A DNA stretch of 64,000 nucleotides from positions 15,550,501-15,614,500 of the forward strand of contig CM074858.1 of the NCBI GenBank assembly GCA_037501455.1, in the 5' to 3' direction. Each line of letters begins with the position of its first letter. Position 1 is the stretch's first letter. The notes beneath the pieces are model-generated. The model was not told the origin of the DNA, did not search any database, and saw only the letters and a program-made list of their open reading frames with translations. The translations under genes were made by a program, and so were the position numbers. Below, piece after piece: positions 1 through 11,372 of this stretch. This DNA is from Lantana camara (lineage: Eukaryota > Streptophyta > Magnoliopsida > Lamiales > Verbenaceae).

Positions 1-83
1 ATCAATGGATGGAAATGAAGTACTAGGAAAAAAAGAGAAAAACATGTCAAATGATGGATCTAATAAAAAATTCATATAATCTA
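1..83. other. Host flank left of element A; repeat-like intron sequence
   Basis: AT-rich, no coding potential. The stretch from about 25 to 80 (A-run, then ACATGTCAAATGATGGATCT and TTCATATAATCTA) closely resembles 3735-3800, which lies in an intron of the broken DUF1985 gene. Either the host segment was duplicated or both are copies of one repeat. Confidence 0.5.
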
Positions 84-507
84 TGTAACGCCCCAATCTT
101 TCAATTATGCAATATGTGATTTAATGTGAAATAATTGCCAATTATGACTTAATTGCTTAATTACTTAATTGATCACTTCATAAGCTTAGGGACTTAATTG
201 CATGAAATAGTCTTGGACTTAATTGATCTTTTTCCATGAGATTTAGGACTTAATCGCATGACTTATGAATTGGAGGGATTAAATTGCAATTTGTGCCTAG
301 ACTTATAATATCTAGCATATATTTCTTTCATGAGCTCATTTCATGCTATCACTACACTCTTTGCTTCCTCCCTTTTACCGATCCAAAACCCCAAGAAGAA
401 GAAGAGGAGTTCATCATTTCAAGCTTGGATTTGAGGGGATATTGCATACTTTGAAGCATAATCATCATCACAACCTCATCTCTTTTCCTTCTTCTCATTC
501 ATTCAAG

Positions 508-1319
508 GTATATGAGTTTAGTTTGGAAATTCATGAATATATATGAGAACTAGGGTTATGGTTTGGGCTTGCCTAAATGTGTTTTAGTTGATGAAAGTAT
601 GATTATATGATTATAGCTTGGATTTGATGTACATATTATGAAGTTTATAAGCTTGGAGCATGAGTTCAATTATGGGTTTGATCTTGATGATTCTTGATGG
701 TTAAGCATGGATTTAAGTGTTTATATGAGATATTATTGAACTATAAGTATGTTAGCATGTTTATTTCATGAATTATATGCATTTGGAGCTTGATTTGTGA
801 TCATTTGTTGATTTGTGGTTGGGTTCGTACTTCCCCTGCATAACTACTCTGTTTCTGCTGCTACTGCATCTTGGGAACTACCCTTCCCGTCCCAGTTCAT
901 TCTGGGAACGGCCGTTCCCACCCCCTTGCCAGCTGTCCCGCGAGACTGGGAACGACCCTTCCCAGTTTGGCCTATGGCCGGAATGGCCGTTCCCAGCCCC
1001 TTATTTGCCAAAATCTTTACAGACCCGCGGGATCGTTTCGGGGAGTCGGGAACGGCCCTTCCCATTTCTAGTTCAAACCCGGAACGGCCGTTCCCATGGT
1101 CCAGAGGGTGTTTATGAGTTTCTGCATGAATTTTACCAATTCAATTCCATTTCTTTGCCTTTAATTGATCTTTACCTGCTAGTATATGATTGTTTTATGC
1201 TCAAATATGATCATGACATTTGATAATTGTCCATTCTCGTTATTGCATCTCATGTTACGCCGTTTGTCCTAATTGGTTCATTGAGTCGTGTCTTATGTAC
1301 ACTTGTCTTTGTTGCACAG
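508..1319 (+). other. Intron-like segment 1 of LTR A
   Basis: Begins at donor-like CATTCAAG|GTATATG and ends at acceptor-like TTGTTGCACAG|ACC. It encloses the palindrome array. Equivalent segments are seen in LTR B (12106-13079) and LTR D (about 31517-32798), and one is missing from LTR C. Splicing is inferred from position and borders only. Confidence 0.4.
873..1098. repeat. Array of six palindromes in LTR A (GGGAACGGCCGTTCCC type)
   Basis: Six copies of a self-complementary motif at about 873, 903, 946, 978, 1046 and 1078. The copy at 903-920 is a perfect 18-bp palindrome, TGGGAACGGCCGTTCCCA. The others have one to four substitutions, mostly in the centre. The spacers share no obvious sequence. 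The core ACGGCCGT is shared with the unrelated-looking array in LTR B. Confidence 0.85.
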
Positions 1320-1384
1320 ACCGGCACACCAGTGACGTGGAGTGGGCTTCTTAGGCCGTGTCTTTCTCTTTTTTTTGTCGGCAG

Positions 1385-2106
1385 GTGAGGTTTAATTTCT
1401 AGATATATAGAACCATTACAACCCTATGTGATGTTTTAAGCCAAAAGGTATCTATATATCTATAGTTTTCCAAACTCTATTGATTTTCAACTAATTTACT
1501 GAATTGTATTGTATTGATTGATCATGTTTTGGGCGAGTATATTATACCATGCACTGTGGGCCCGAGAGTTAGTGTTTGAGCCAACCGGGAAAGCATGGGT
1601 TGACGGGCAACTCTTACACTCCTCTCAACCGTGGGGATGAGCCCTGAATCCACCAGGAGGTTTGGTAGAGGAAGGAGTCCCGTGCGTGGGAGTCATGTTC
1701 CCGACGTACACCGTGTTTACCGTGGATGGATCGGGCCTTGCAAACCCACCATCATTGGAGGAAGAAGGAGTCATTGAAACTGCTACGTGTGCACTGTAAT
1801 TGATTGCGTGATCACCTAATTAATTAATTAAAAGTATCGTGATTGTAAATTGTCGGAGTAAGGTTGGAGAATTGCCCTCACTCGCCGGGCCACTGATTGA
1901 TTGATTGAAATTGATTGAAGTGTCTAATCTGATAGTTGTAATCTCGGGCGAGTTTACGTTGTTATTGAACTTATATTGTTTCAAATTTTATTTCCAGCTA
2001 TAAACCTTACCCGAGGTTACGACTTGCATGTAATCTGCGCTTATATATATATTATGCCCCTCGCTCAGTCTGTGGTAGACTGACACCTCACCTTTCAGTT
2101 TTGCAG
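1385..2106 (+). other. Intron-like segment 2 of LTR A
   Basis: Starts at GGCAG|GTGAGGTTTAAT and ends in CTTTCAGTTTTGCAG|GTTG (722 bp). A hairpin, CAGTCT-GTGGT-AGACTG at 2066-2082, lies 24 bases before the acceptor-like end. The same donor, hairpin and acceptor arrangement recurs in LTRs B, C, D and E. Splicing is inferred. Confidence 0.45.
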
Positions 2107-2484
2107 GTTGTGTGCTTGGCGGGATTGGTGTCGAGTTAAGTCTTTCTTTTCGGGTCTAGCACGTGTCCATTCCATTTTGATGCGTATGTATTGTTATTTT
2201 TGGGTTATATGAAATGTTATGTATTTGAGAGATGATAATGTATTGATATGTAATGTTAGGTTTTGGCTTACTTGATAAATGCTCGTGAATAGCATGCTTA
2301 TGTTTATTCCTTTTTGCTTTGTGGTAATTGGTTTGGGGTTAGTCCCGCCTAGCTAGTTAGACTTTATTTTCTTGTCACCCGTTCGCTATGGCTACGTTCA
2401 TGTATGGATTGTCCGTTTCAGCTGTGGACTGAGCTATAGTGCGGGGGATGTGGCACCTTTGCGCTTCGGGTGTTACATCTTAGG

Positions 2485-2496
2485 TGGTATCAGAGC
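2485..2496 (+). other. Primer-binding site, element A
   Basis: TGGTATCAGAGC, complementary to the 3' end of plant initiator Met-tRNA, seven bases after the LTR. Confidence 0.92.
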
Positions 2497-2730
2497 CCGG
2501 TTGTAAAACCGGGTCTCTAGTGTCGTGTCGTGCCGAGTCTAGGTTGTGCGGCATAGGAATTAATTGTCAACTTGAGAGTCTTGCATCTTTAACTGAAATT
2601 ATTTGACTTATTTGAATTATTTGAATAACTTGAAGTCTTTGAATTATGTGAATTATTTGTGACTTGAGACTTAATTGCAACCATTAGCATCCACTAATGC
2701 CACATGCATCCTTAGTGTCTTGAATACAGG

Positions 2731-3240
2731 ATGCACCGAGGTCGTCATCATCGTGATCGTTCTCAGGGACATCGACATCGTCGGCATCATCATCGAGAGA
2801 GATCACCACCCCTTCCAGCTCAACCACAAGACTTCATGAATGCTGTGGTTGGCCTTATAGATCAGAGGATGAGAGAGCATGTTCCTCCCGCACCGCCTGC
2901 TCCACCGGTGCAATTAGAAGCACCTATCTCAACTATACTTCGGGAATTCCAGAATCAACACCTTCCTAAATTCTTCCACGGCAATGATACCGAGGCGGAG
3001 ATGTGGTTAAAGGAAGTAGAGAGAATTTGGGAGCTTATACCATGTGAGTCTCGAGAGAAAGCTCGTTGCACCATTACATTGATCCAAGGAGAGGCTTACT
3101 CTTGGTGGGAAAGTACTAAGATAGTGTTGGAGGTCACCGGGGAGAAGATTAATTGGGAGGTCTTTACTCTAGAGTTTAAGAATAAGTTCATTCCTCCCTC
3201 AGCGCGTACTAGGAGATTGAAGGAGTTTACCGAGTTATAA
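2731..3240 (+). pseudogene. Gag fragment of element A (about 169 codons)
   Basis: Encodes the N-terminal part of a Ty3/gypsy capsid polyprotein. A His/Arg-rich leader is followed by the retrotransposon gag domain, including [10 protein letters not shown] and a REFKNK-type segment equivalent to those in element C. The frame ends at a TAA after FTEL, just where similarity to C's gag stops. Zinc knuckle, protease and all of pol are absent. The start ATG at 2731 matches the start position in element C. It cannot make functional capsid. Confidence 0.88.
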
Positions 3241-3696
3241 CAATATTTTGTCAACAGTTGCTTTCAGAGATTCATAACTAGCTGCCATTTTGGTTAGAAA
3301 CTGTTGAAGTTCAGGAGGCAGTTGAAATGCAGCAGTTGGTGCGGGTGTTGTGGCAGGTTGGGGTGATGTGGCATCAGGCGTTGTGGCCGGTGGGAGTGTT
3401 GTGGCAGCAGGTGTGGTAGTTGGTGGGGGTGATGTGGCTGGTGAGGTGGTTGTTCGAGGAGCCGATGAGATTATCAAATCAATGTCAGCATCCCTGAGAT
3501 TATCACCCGACTGGACTGGAGAGTTATCATTGTATGGGGGTAACTCATCACCAATTTTCAATAAGGTGCACCCCTCCAAAATTTTATGTAGATAATCAAT
3601 GTGTTGATCATCAACATCAGGTGGTTCCACTAGACCCTCCATATATCTCATATTACTCTCTCGGGTTGAAGAAAATAAAAATGGACGCACTGTATC
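3241..3696 (-). pseudogene. DUF1985 gene, downstream exon (truncated by element A)
   Basis: Minus-strand open stretch of about 150 codons beginning at an acceptor-like ATAATCAG|GATACA. It encodes a hydrophilic region (RPFLFSSTRESNMRYMEGL near the start), then a long Thr/Pro/Ala-rich linker and an LPPELQQFLTKMAAS segment. Its strand and position fit a downstream exon of the DUF1985 gene whose other exons lie at 14334-14506 and 23148-24454, now separated by elements B and C. In plants such genes often continue into a Ulp1-like cysteine protease domain. That part is missing here, cut off at the junction with element A. Assignment to the same gene is inference from strand, order and splice signals. 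Confidence 0.5.
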
Positions 3697-3775
3697 CTGA
3701 TTATGTTAGAAGTCAGAAAAATAATGAGTTAAAAGAAAAAAAAAAAAAAGGAAAAACATGTCAAATGATAGATCG

Positions 3776-3857
3776 AGTACTAGATTCATATAATCTAGTA
3801 CTAGACCGAGATAGATTCGAGTACTAGATTCATGTAATCTAGTACTAGATCAGAATT
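3776..3857. repeat. CTAGTACTAG palindrome cluster, copy 1
   Basis: Repeated GAGTACTAGATTCAT.TAATCTAGTACTAGA units, about four occurrences in 80 bp, in an intron of the DUF1985 gene. A related cluster lies at 24903-24993. Both follow an A-rich tract with a shared AATAATGAGTTA.AAGAAA. Confidence 0.7.
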
Positions 3858-3880
3858 TATATTGGTTTTCTCTCCATACC

Positions 3881-3885
3881 TCAGG
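3881..3885. repeat. Target-site duplication of element B, left copy (TCAGG)
   Basis: TCAGG directly before the 5' LTR; the matching copy is at 14334-14338. It shows that B inserted as one unit. Confidence 0.93.
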
Positions 3886-5078
3886 TGTGACACCCCGACT
3901 TCGAGACCGTACAGGTATGACGTATGTGCGCGATTTACATTATTTAAATTCATATTCTTTATTCTTTTAATTCTTATTTTAAATATTTCTTATGAATTTG
4001 AATGATTCTTATTTGAGTATATACGGAATTTGATGATTCGTTTATGCTTGAATTGAATTCAAAATTTTTCGTTGTTTTAGTATGTTGGAGAATTACGTGT
4101 TATGAACTTTGACTTATATTCATTTTATGTTTTCGAATCTATTTGTTGAGCTTTTGAATTATTTGTTTCGTCTGGAACCTAAAGGAGGTTAAAACGCTTT
4201 TAGCGCAACTTAGGTTCCAATGTGTGTATTTTGAGCTCGGGAATTCGGATTCGAATTCCGTCCCTACCGTTGAGCTCGTTTCGACGATTCGGGTTCGACG
4301 GACTAAGTCTCATAACCTTTTAAGATCATTCGATACTCTAAAATCCGACCGGAAACTTACCTCACTCTTATATGACTACCTTTCACCTATTTGCACTTTA
4401 GTCCCTTAATTCTTGACATATTCCCCTCAAGCTTGGGCCCACACTCCACCAACACAATGTATATTCATCTCTCCCTCTCCTCTATCTCGGTACATACAAG
4501 GAAGAGAGGAGAAGTGCAGCAACTTTGGAGCTAAACCCTTCAAACCCGTCACTATTCACACCAAGGAGAATTTGAGTTCTAATCTCCATTTTCTTCCATC
4601 TTCTTCAAGGGGTAAGTTAGTATTTGATATGTACATGATTATATGATCATTTTGAGCTATTAATTCCATGCTTTGAGCTATGTTTGGAGTGAATATGGAG
4701 AATGGCATGAATTATGAGGGTTTGATGATCACCTTGGTTTCATGGAGTTGAGCTTTGATTTGAAGTTATATATTTGATCTCTTATGACTCTAAATTGATT
4801 ATATGAATCCCCTTTTACTGATGGTTGAGCTTGGTGAAGGTTACCATTAATGGAATTCAAATTCTTGCTTGGATGAACTTGAGATATATGATGATTCTTG
4901 AACTTTTGTGATAGTTGGGAGATTATATGTTGATCATGAAGTGATTTGCTTTGGTTTGTATGAGTTTTGTAGCTTGATATGGTTGCTTGTTGTTGCTGCG
5001 TGTTGCTCTGTTTTTTCCTCTGTTTTTTGGCGCAGAGTTACTGTAGCTGCTGTATTTTTTTTCGAAGACGAAGGGCCA

Positions 5079-5290
5079 ACACGGCCGTGTCATCTTTATA
5101 CATGTTTTGGACACGGCCGTGTCAGCCTCTCGACTTGGGGCCAATTATTTTTATAAAATCGGACACGGTCGTGTCCATTTTGAACTAAAACTCAACACGG
5201 CAGTGTCAGTGTCTCGGATTAAGCTCCTGAATTAATTTTAATCGGACACGGCCGTGTCCATTTTGAACTAAAACCCAACACGGCCATGTT
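5079..5290. repeat. Array of six ACACGGCCGTGT palindromes, 5' LTR of B
   Basis: Cores at 5079-5090, 5111-5122, 5161-5176, 5195-5206, 5244-5259 and 5277-5290. Two extend to GGACACGGCCGTGTCC or its one-base variant. The third (GGTCG), fourth (GGCAG) and sixth (GGCCA) carry substitutions absent from the 3' LTR copy. Confidence 0.9.
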
Positions 5291-6227
5291 ATTTGAAAAT
5301 ATGGCGGCGGCACTTGCTCGTTTTATCACTTCGTTGTTTTTCTTTGTATTTTCTTTCTTCATTTATGACTTGTATGCAATGTCAGCTTGTTATATTATGC
5401 GTTATGTGCCTTGTTTTGAACTTATGACCTTATTTGATATGAATTGTGTGAATAAGAATTGGTAGGATTTATTTGGCATATTTATGCATTTCAATTGCAT
5501 TCCTTGCATTCACAAGCATTGCCGAGCGTCTATCTGGTTCCTAATTGAGTCTAAATATGAATGCTTAAATTATGTTATACATATTTAAATATGAATGCTT
5601 AAATTATGTTTATGATCTTGTGGAAGATTTGAACTTTATGGAAATGATATAAGTAAGAGCATATATAAGCTTGAGTTTTGAATCTCTTTTAGTACGTTTT
5701 GTTATGTTGAGCGAGTTGTGCCCTGAAAGATGGAAATTTGGTCCGTTTTGTTATGTGGGCCCTGGAGACGTGGGTAAGGAAGACTCGGGGCGACCACGGG
5801 GTCGCCGGGTTTGACCCCTGTGCACGCTCTCATTTGAGATATTCACGTGCGACCTAGGGAGGTTGGGAAGGCGTGATATCTTGAGCCCTCAGTGGATAAC
5901 TGGGGAAGGCATATCGTGGGTTAGCTACCCCGTATATTTTTTGTAATGTAGGTGCTAGGGTTTGATTCCCGATACACCATGGATGCAAGGGTGGAATTGT
6001 GATTTGATATGTATGTTTAAAGGAGTAAGGGATAGTCCGTTCTCGCCGGGCTTTTGTTTTTGTTTGACTGATAGATTATGGATCGAGATAGGTGCTTTTC
6101 TTACTATATGTTAGCTTCGGGAAATGGTTTTGGTGTGCAAAACCCTAGCCTCGATTCATGACTATCACTTTTGATTTATGCTATGCTTTATACGTATTTA
6201 AGGTGTGGGTGTGTTAAGCCCCTCACT

Positions 6228-6246
6228 CAGTCGAGTTGTGAGATTG
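6228..6246 (+). other. Conserved LTR hairpin, 5' LTR of B
   Basis: CAGTC-GAGTTGTGA-GATTG: a weaker version (one G-T pair) of the hairpin found at the equivalent site in LTRs A, C, D and E, followed by a pyrimidine tract and CTTTCAG ending at 6267. Confidence 0.55.
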
Positions 6247-6684
6247 ACCCTCTCCTTTCCCTTTCAGGTGTACCGAGCTAGGCGGGGAAGTGCGAGTCTT
6301 GGTCTTGTACTTGTATGTCTAGGTCGAGTTGCATTCGTACTTCTTGCATTTTGGATACTCTTATTATGTATTTGATGCCAAAATTGTATTTTGAAGAATT
6401 ATGGACTTTTGATGTACATACTCGATCTTTTGGGCCGTGAGACCATTGTATATGACGTATATGTTCGTTATAGAGCTCTTTTCGATCCTGTTTACTGCTT
6501 CCGCATATCTGTTTTGTTTATTTGCGCGCTCTGTTCGAGTTTAGCCCCGCTTAGCCTAGCGTGTGAGTGTAGGTTCCTGTTCTCTTGAACTCGGACTCAT
6601 GTATGGAAATCCATTTCATATGTGGGTTCGGGTTTGGGTGCGGGGGATGTGTTGGCCCACCGTTCCGGGCGCTACATCTTAAGG

Positions 6685-6696
6685 TGGTATCAGAGC
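6685..6696 (+). other. Primer-binding site, element B
   Basis: TGGTATCAGAGC, eight bases after the 5' LTR; matches the plant initiator Met-tRNA 3' end. Confidence 0.93.
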
Positions 6697-6871
6697 TTTC
6701 GGTTGCAAAACCGGAGCTCTAGAGTCGAGTCGAGTGAGTCTAGGTCGTACGGCTTAGGACAACGTGGTTATGTGCATTTATGTGATTATATGCAAATTTT
6801 TGTTAATAGTGCACATGAACATGTGCTGACCCGCACGCATATGAATTGGAATCTTCTGATCTACAGAGAAT

Positions 6872-9800
6872 ATGCCTCTACGACGACACCATCGTCGAGA
6901 TAGATCTCCGAAACATCGACATCACCGGGATCATTCTCCACAATATGAAAATAACCCTCCACCACCACCGTAAATGGACCCCGAAAATTTTATGGAGAGA
7001 TTAGCGGTATATTTGGATCAAAGAGCTCAGGAAAGGAATAATGCACCTCAGGCTGGGAATCATGGAGGGAATGCTATTACTGCTCTTCTTCGGGAGTTTA
7101 AAAATCAGAATCCACCGGTTTTCATTGGTGGAAATGACGTTCAAGCGGAAGAATGGCTCGTGCAAACCAACCGGGTGTGGAATCTCATACCATGTGGGCC
7201 TATGGAGAAGCTACAATGCACACTTACCATGATCCAGGGTCAGGCCTACAGTTGGTGGTCGAGTGTGCAAGGAAAGTTGGAAGCCTCTGGAGAAGAGATA
7301 ACGTGGGAGGTATTTGTTCAGGAATTCAAGACCAAATATATTCCCAAAGCTACAAGGAATCAGCGCTCAAGGGAATTTATGGATCTCAAACAAGGGAGTA
7401 TGTCTGTGACTGAGTATATCAACGAATTTGAGAGACTCTCCCGCTATGCCCCTAATATAGCCAATGACGATGAAGCGAAGGCCTCTCAGTTCCTCCAAGG
7501 ATTACGTGAAGATATGAAAGATGCTTTGGAAGCAGCTAATACGAGCACGTGGGCGAAAGTAGTTGATAAGGCTATAAGGGTCGAAGATAGAGTGGTCTTG
7601 AGGAGAAAGACTGTACATTCAAGGCAAGGGTCCAGCTCAGGGACTTTGAATAAATTTGGGAAGAGGCCAGCCTTTCAAACTTTTCAACAGGCTAAGCCTC
7701 AGAACAAACCATTCAGACCAGCGGGGGCAACTCAAGCCAAGCAACCTTTAGCACTACCGGCGCCACCTAAAGTGCAATGTACCTATTTCAAGGGTCCTCA
7801 CCACGTGGAAAATTGCTTCAGACTTCATAAAAGGTGTTTCATTTATGGAGCACCGGATCATATGGTGAGCACGTGCCCGAAAAAGAAAGACAATCCGAGG
7901 CCTGTAATTCCAGCTAGGGCATATGCGTTGGGAGCTGAGGAGGAGCAAGTTGTGGATATCGACCCAAACGCTGTGATTGAAGGTACTATAAGCATCCATG
8001 GCACTACATTACATGCATTATTCGATCCCGGGGCTACTCATTCATTTATTTCTCGGGACATTGTTACTACTATGTGCTTGCCTGTTTCTTTATATGCGCA
8101 TGATTACGTGGTTAGTTCCCCTCTTGGTGGTAGCTTGGTATCTTGCAGGGTTTTTCGGGGTTGTCCAATTAGCTTTGAAGGCCGAGTCTTTCTTGCAGAA
8201 TTGATTGAGATGCCTATACAGAGGTATGATGTTATTTTGGGGATGGATTGGTTGTATGAGTATAGGGCTCAGATGGATTGTCGGGAGAAGAAAGTTTCCT
8301 TCGGTTCAGTGGTGTTTAAGGGCGAGAAGGTTAAGTCAAGCCCGTTTATTTCTTTTGTCGAGGCTAGTAGACTAGTCTGGGACGGTGCAACAGGTTTTAT
8401 GGCCTATCTTTTGAATAGACCGAAGGATCAGGCCAAACTTGAAGAGACGGAGGTCGTGCGAGAGTATATCGATGTTTTCCCTGAGACTCTGGGTTCTTTA
8501 CCGCCTGACAGGGACATTGAGTTTGTAATTGACCTCTATCCCGGAGCAGAGCCTTTTTCGAAGACCCCCTACAGAATGGCCCCTGCAGAGTTAAAGGAAT
8601 TAAAGTCGCAGCTTGATGAACTTCTAGCTTGTGTGTACATTCATCCGAGCACTTCTCCATTGGGTGCTCCCGTTCTATTTGTAAAGAAGAAAGATGGAAC
8701 GTTACGGATGTGTATAGATTATCGCGAGCTGAATCGGATGACGGTGAAGAATAAGTATCCGTTATCTCACATTGAGGAGTTGTTTGATATCTTACAAGGT
8801 TCTAAGGTCTATTCTAAGTTAGATTTGAGGCAAGGTTACTACCAGCTGCGGATTAGAGAGGAGGATATTCCTAAGACTGGATTCAACACTCACTATGATC
8901 ATTTTGAGTTCGTTGTAATGCCTTTCGGGTTAACTAATGCTCCAGTCGTATTCATGGATATGATGCACAGAGTGTTCAGGCAGTTCCTTGACAAGTTTGT
9001 GGTAATTTTTATAGACGACATTCTGGTGTATTCTAAGTCGGCTGAAGAGCACGCTCAACATCTTCGGATTGTTTTGGAAACCTTAAGGGAACATAAGTTA
9101 TATGCCAAGTTTAGCAAATGCGAGTTTTGGATCGACCGGGTTATATTTCTGGGTCATATTATTTCGGGTAATGGAATTGAAGTGGATCCGTCTAAGATTG
9201 AATCCGTACTTCGTTGGGAAAGACCGAAGAATGCATCTGAAATTCGAAGTTTTCTCGGGTTGACCGGTTACTACAGAAGATTTGTTAAAGATTTTTCTAA
9301 GATTGCTGCTCCGTTGACTCATCTGACTAAGAAGGAAGTGAAGTTCGAGTGGAATGATAAGTGTGAAGCAAGTTTTCAGACTCTGAAGGTGAAATTGACT
9401 TCAGCACCAGTTCTCACCCTACCCGAGGGCACCGAGGGTTATGCAGTTTACACGGATGCATCTAAGGAAGGTCTAGGTTGTGTTTTAATGCAGCATGGTA
9501 GAGTGGTAGCTTATGCTTCGAGAAAATTGAAGGAGCATGAGAAGAATTACCCTACCCATGACTTGGAATTAGCTGCGGTTGTGTTCGCTTTGATGAAGTG
9601 GCGACATTATCTTTACGGTACCACGTTCGAAGTATTTACGGATCATCAGAGTCTCAAATATCTTTTTTCTCAGAAGGATTTAAATGTTAGGCAGAGGCGT
9701 TGGATGGAATTGATCGAGGATTATGACTGTAAGATCCAATATCATCCGGGTAAAGCAAACGTGGTAGCTGATGCCTTGAGTAGAAAGGCGGGGTTGACCA

Positions 9801-11344
9801 GTTTGGGGATAAGTTCTTCTAATTCAGGTTCAGAGATTCTGGTTTCAGGGACTTGGTTGGCTAATCTCACAATTATACCGGATTTGAAACAGAAGTTACT
9901 AGAAGCTCAGGCCTCAGATGTTGAGATTCAGAAATTGTTATCTCGTTCGCAAGAGAATCAGGATTCTAAGTTCGGATTAGATGATTCAGGTTTGTTAAGG
10001 TTCGAATCAAGAGTTTGTGTTCCAACCGAGCTTAGGAGGTTGATTTTGGAAGAATCACATCGCTCGGGATACTCGATTCATCCGGGAGGTACTAAGATGT
10101 ATCGAGACCTGAAAGAGAAGTTCTAGTGGAATGGCATGAAAAGGGACGTCGCGAACTTCGTGAAGCGATGTCTAACGTGTCAAAAGGTGAAGGCAGAACA
10201 TCAGAAACCGGGAGGAACTCTCCAATCACTTCCTATTCCCGAGTGGAAGTGGGAGCAAGTGACCATGGACTTCGTGTCCGGCTTGCCTAGAGCTAAAGGA
10301 GGGTTCGATGGAATTTGGGTGATTATCGACAGATTGACTAAGTCTGCCCATTTTCTTAAAGTTCGGATGTCGGATAAGGTACCGAAACTAGCAGAGTTGT
10401 ATGTGCAGGAAATTGTAAGATTACACGGAATTCCAGTCAGTATAGTTTCAGATCGGGATCCGAGGTTCACTTCGATCTTTTGGAAGAATCTTCAGAGATG
10501 TTTGGGCACTAGGCTCAAGTTTAGTACTGCTTCGCATCCTCAAACAGACGGTCAGTCGGAAAGGTTAATTCAGTATTTGGAGGATATGCTTAGGGCGTGT
10601 GTTTTGGATTTTCATGATAAGTGGGACGGGCATCTGGCTCTGGTTGAATTTTCTTATAATAACAGCTATCAGGGTTCAATTGGAATGGCTCCTTACGAGG
10701 CTTTATATGGGAGGAAATGTAGATCTCCTCTATTTTGGGATATTGAGGATTGGAGATGGACTGAAGAGTATAAACTCGAGAGAGCCGAACCTAAGGAAAA
10801 TATTACTGCTACTATTGAGAAGGTTCATAAGATTAGGCAAAGAATGAAAGCGGCTCAGTCTCGTCAGAAGAGTTACGCTGATAGAAGAAGAAGGCCTTTA
10901 CAGTTCGAGGTGGGAGATAGAGTCTTTTTAAAAGCATCTCTAAGAAAGGGTTTCACGCGAATAGGTAAAGGTGGGAAACTCAGTCCTCGATACCTTGGAC
11001 CGTTTGAGATTTTAGAAAGAATTGGAGAAGCGGCGTATATATTGGATTTACCACCAAATTTGATCGGGATACACAACGTGTTTCACGTTTCTCAGCTCCG
11101 TAAGTATTATCCCGATGAGGCAACAATTCTCCCAGTTGAAGAGGTTCAGTTAGAGCAGGATTTGACAATTGAAAAACATCCAGTTGCAATTCAGGATCGA
11201 AAAATGCAAGAATTGAGAAACCGGCAGATTCCTTTAGTCAGGGTACTTTGGAGGGATCAGAAATCAGAGGAGTCCACTTGGGAAACCTAGGAAAAGATGA
11301 AGAGTTTGTATCCGGATTTGTTTGAGAACTCGGTTCGGACTTGA
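6872..11344 (+). pseudogene. Gag-pol polyprotein of element B, three in-frame stops
   Basis: One continuous frame from ATG 6872 to TGA 11342-11344, interrupted at TAA 6971-6973, TAG 10124-10126 and TAG 11288-11290. The longest open piece is 6974-10126 (1050 residues). Domains in order: basic leader, gag, two zinc knuckles, protease (DPGATHSF), reverse transcriptase with the FIDD catalytic motif, RNase H (YTDAS), integrase (HHCC zinc site, then D,D35E including VSDRDPRF and PQTDGQSE) and a chromodomain-like tail ending LYPDLF. Both zinc knuckles have lost a cysteine (CTYF where the partner element has CTWC; CFIYG where it has CLICG). Capsid and integrase could not be produced normally. Confidence 0.93.
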
Positions 11345-11355
11345 GGACAAGTCCT

Positions 11356-11372
11356 TTTTAAGGGGGAAGGAT
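11356..11372 (+). other. Polypurine tract, element B
   Basis: TTTTTAAGGGGGAAGGAT directly before the 3' LTR; primes plus-strand DNA synthesis in this class of element. Confidence 0.88.

Larger units (their letters stand above)
84..2477 (+). repeat. 5' LTR of element A (2394 bp)
   Basis: Starts TGTAACGCCCCAATC and ends GGGTGTTACA, seven bases before the primer-binding site. It holds a palindrome array (873-1098), an exon-like block 1320-1384 followed by GTGAGG at 1385, a hairpin at 2066-2082 and an acceptor-like TTTTGCAG ending at 2106. The left boundary has no target duplication to confirm it; it rests on the TG..CA ends and the similarity to the start of C's LTR. Confidence 0.8.
84..3243 (+). 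mobile_element. Element A: truncated Ty3/gypsy (Tekay/Del-like) retrotransposon
   Basis: One LTR (84-2477), a primer-binding site and the first ~170 codons of gag are present. The element then stops abruptly near 3243, where sequence of a minus-strand DUF1985 gene begins. No pol, 3' LTR or target duplication is present, so this is a deletion derivative. The gag fragment is closely related to that of element C, and both LTRs begin TGTAACGCCCC in element orientation, so A and C belong to related lineages. Confidence 0.88.
3886..6676 (+). repeat. 5' LTR of element B (2791 bp)
   Basis: Runs from TGTGACACCCCGAC to GGGCGCTACA. Compared with the 3' LTR it has lost about 185 bp around 5540-5580, replaced by a local 24-bp duplication, and three of its six palindromes have point changes. 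Scattered substitutions along its length indicate an older insertion than element C. Confidence 0.95.

Noticed and set aside
813..1223. Open frames through the palindrome array of LTR A on both strands
   Set aside because: They arise because the palindromes lack stops; several overlapping frames are open at once and none has a recognisable product.
5079..5290. Regular palindromic units looked like a CRISPR or satellite array
   Set aside because: Units are self-complementary, irregularly spaced, inside an LTR of a plant retrotransposon, and spacers are partly shared.
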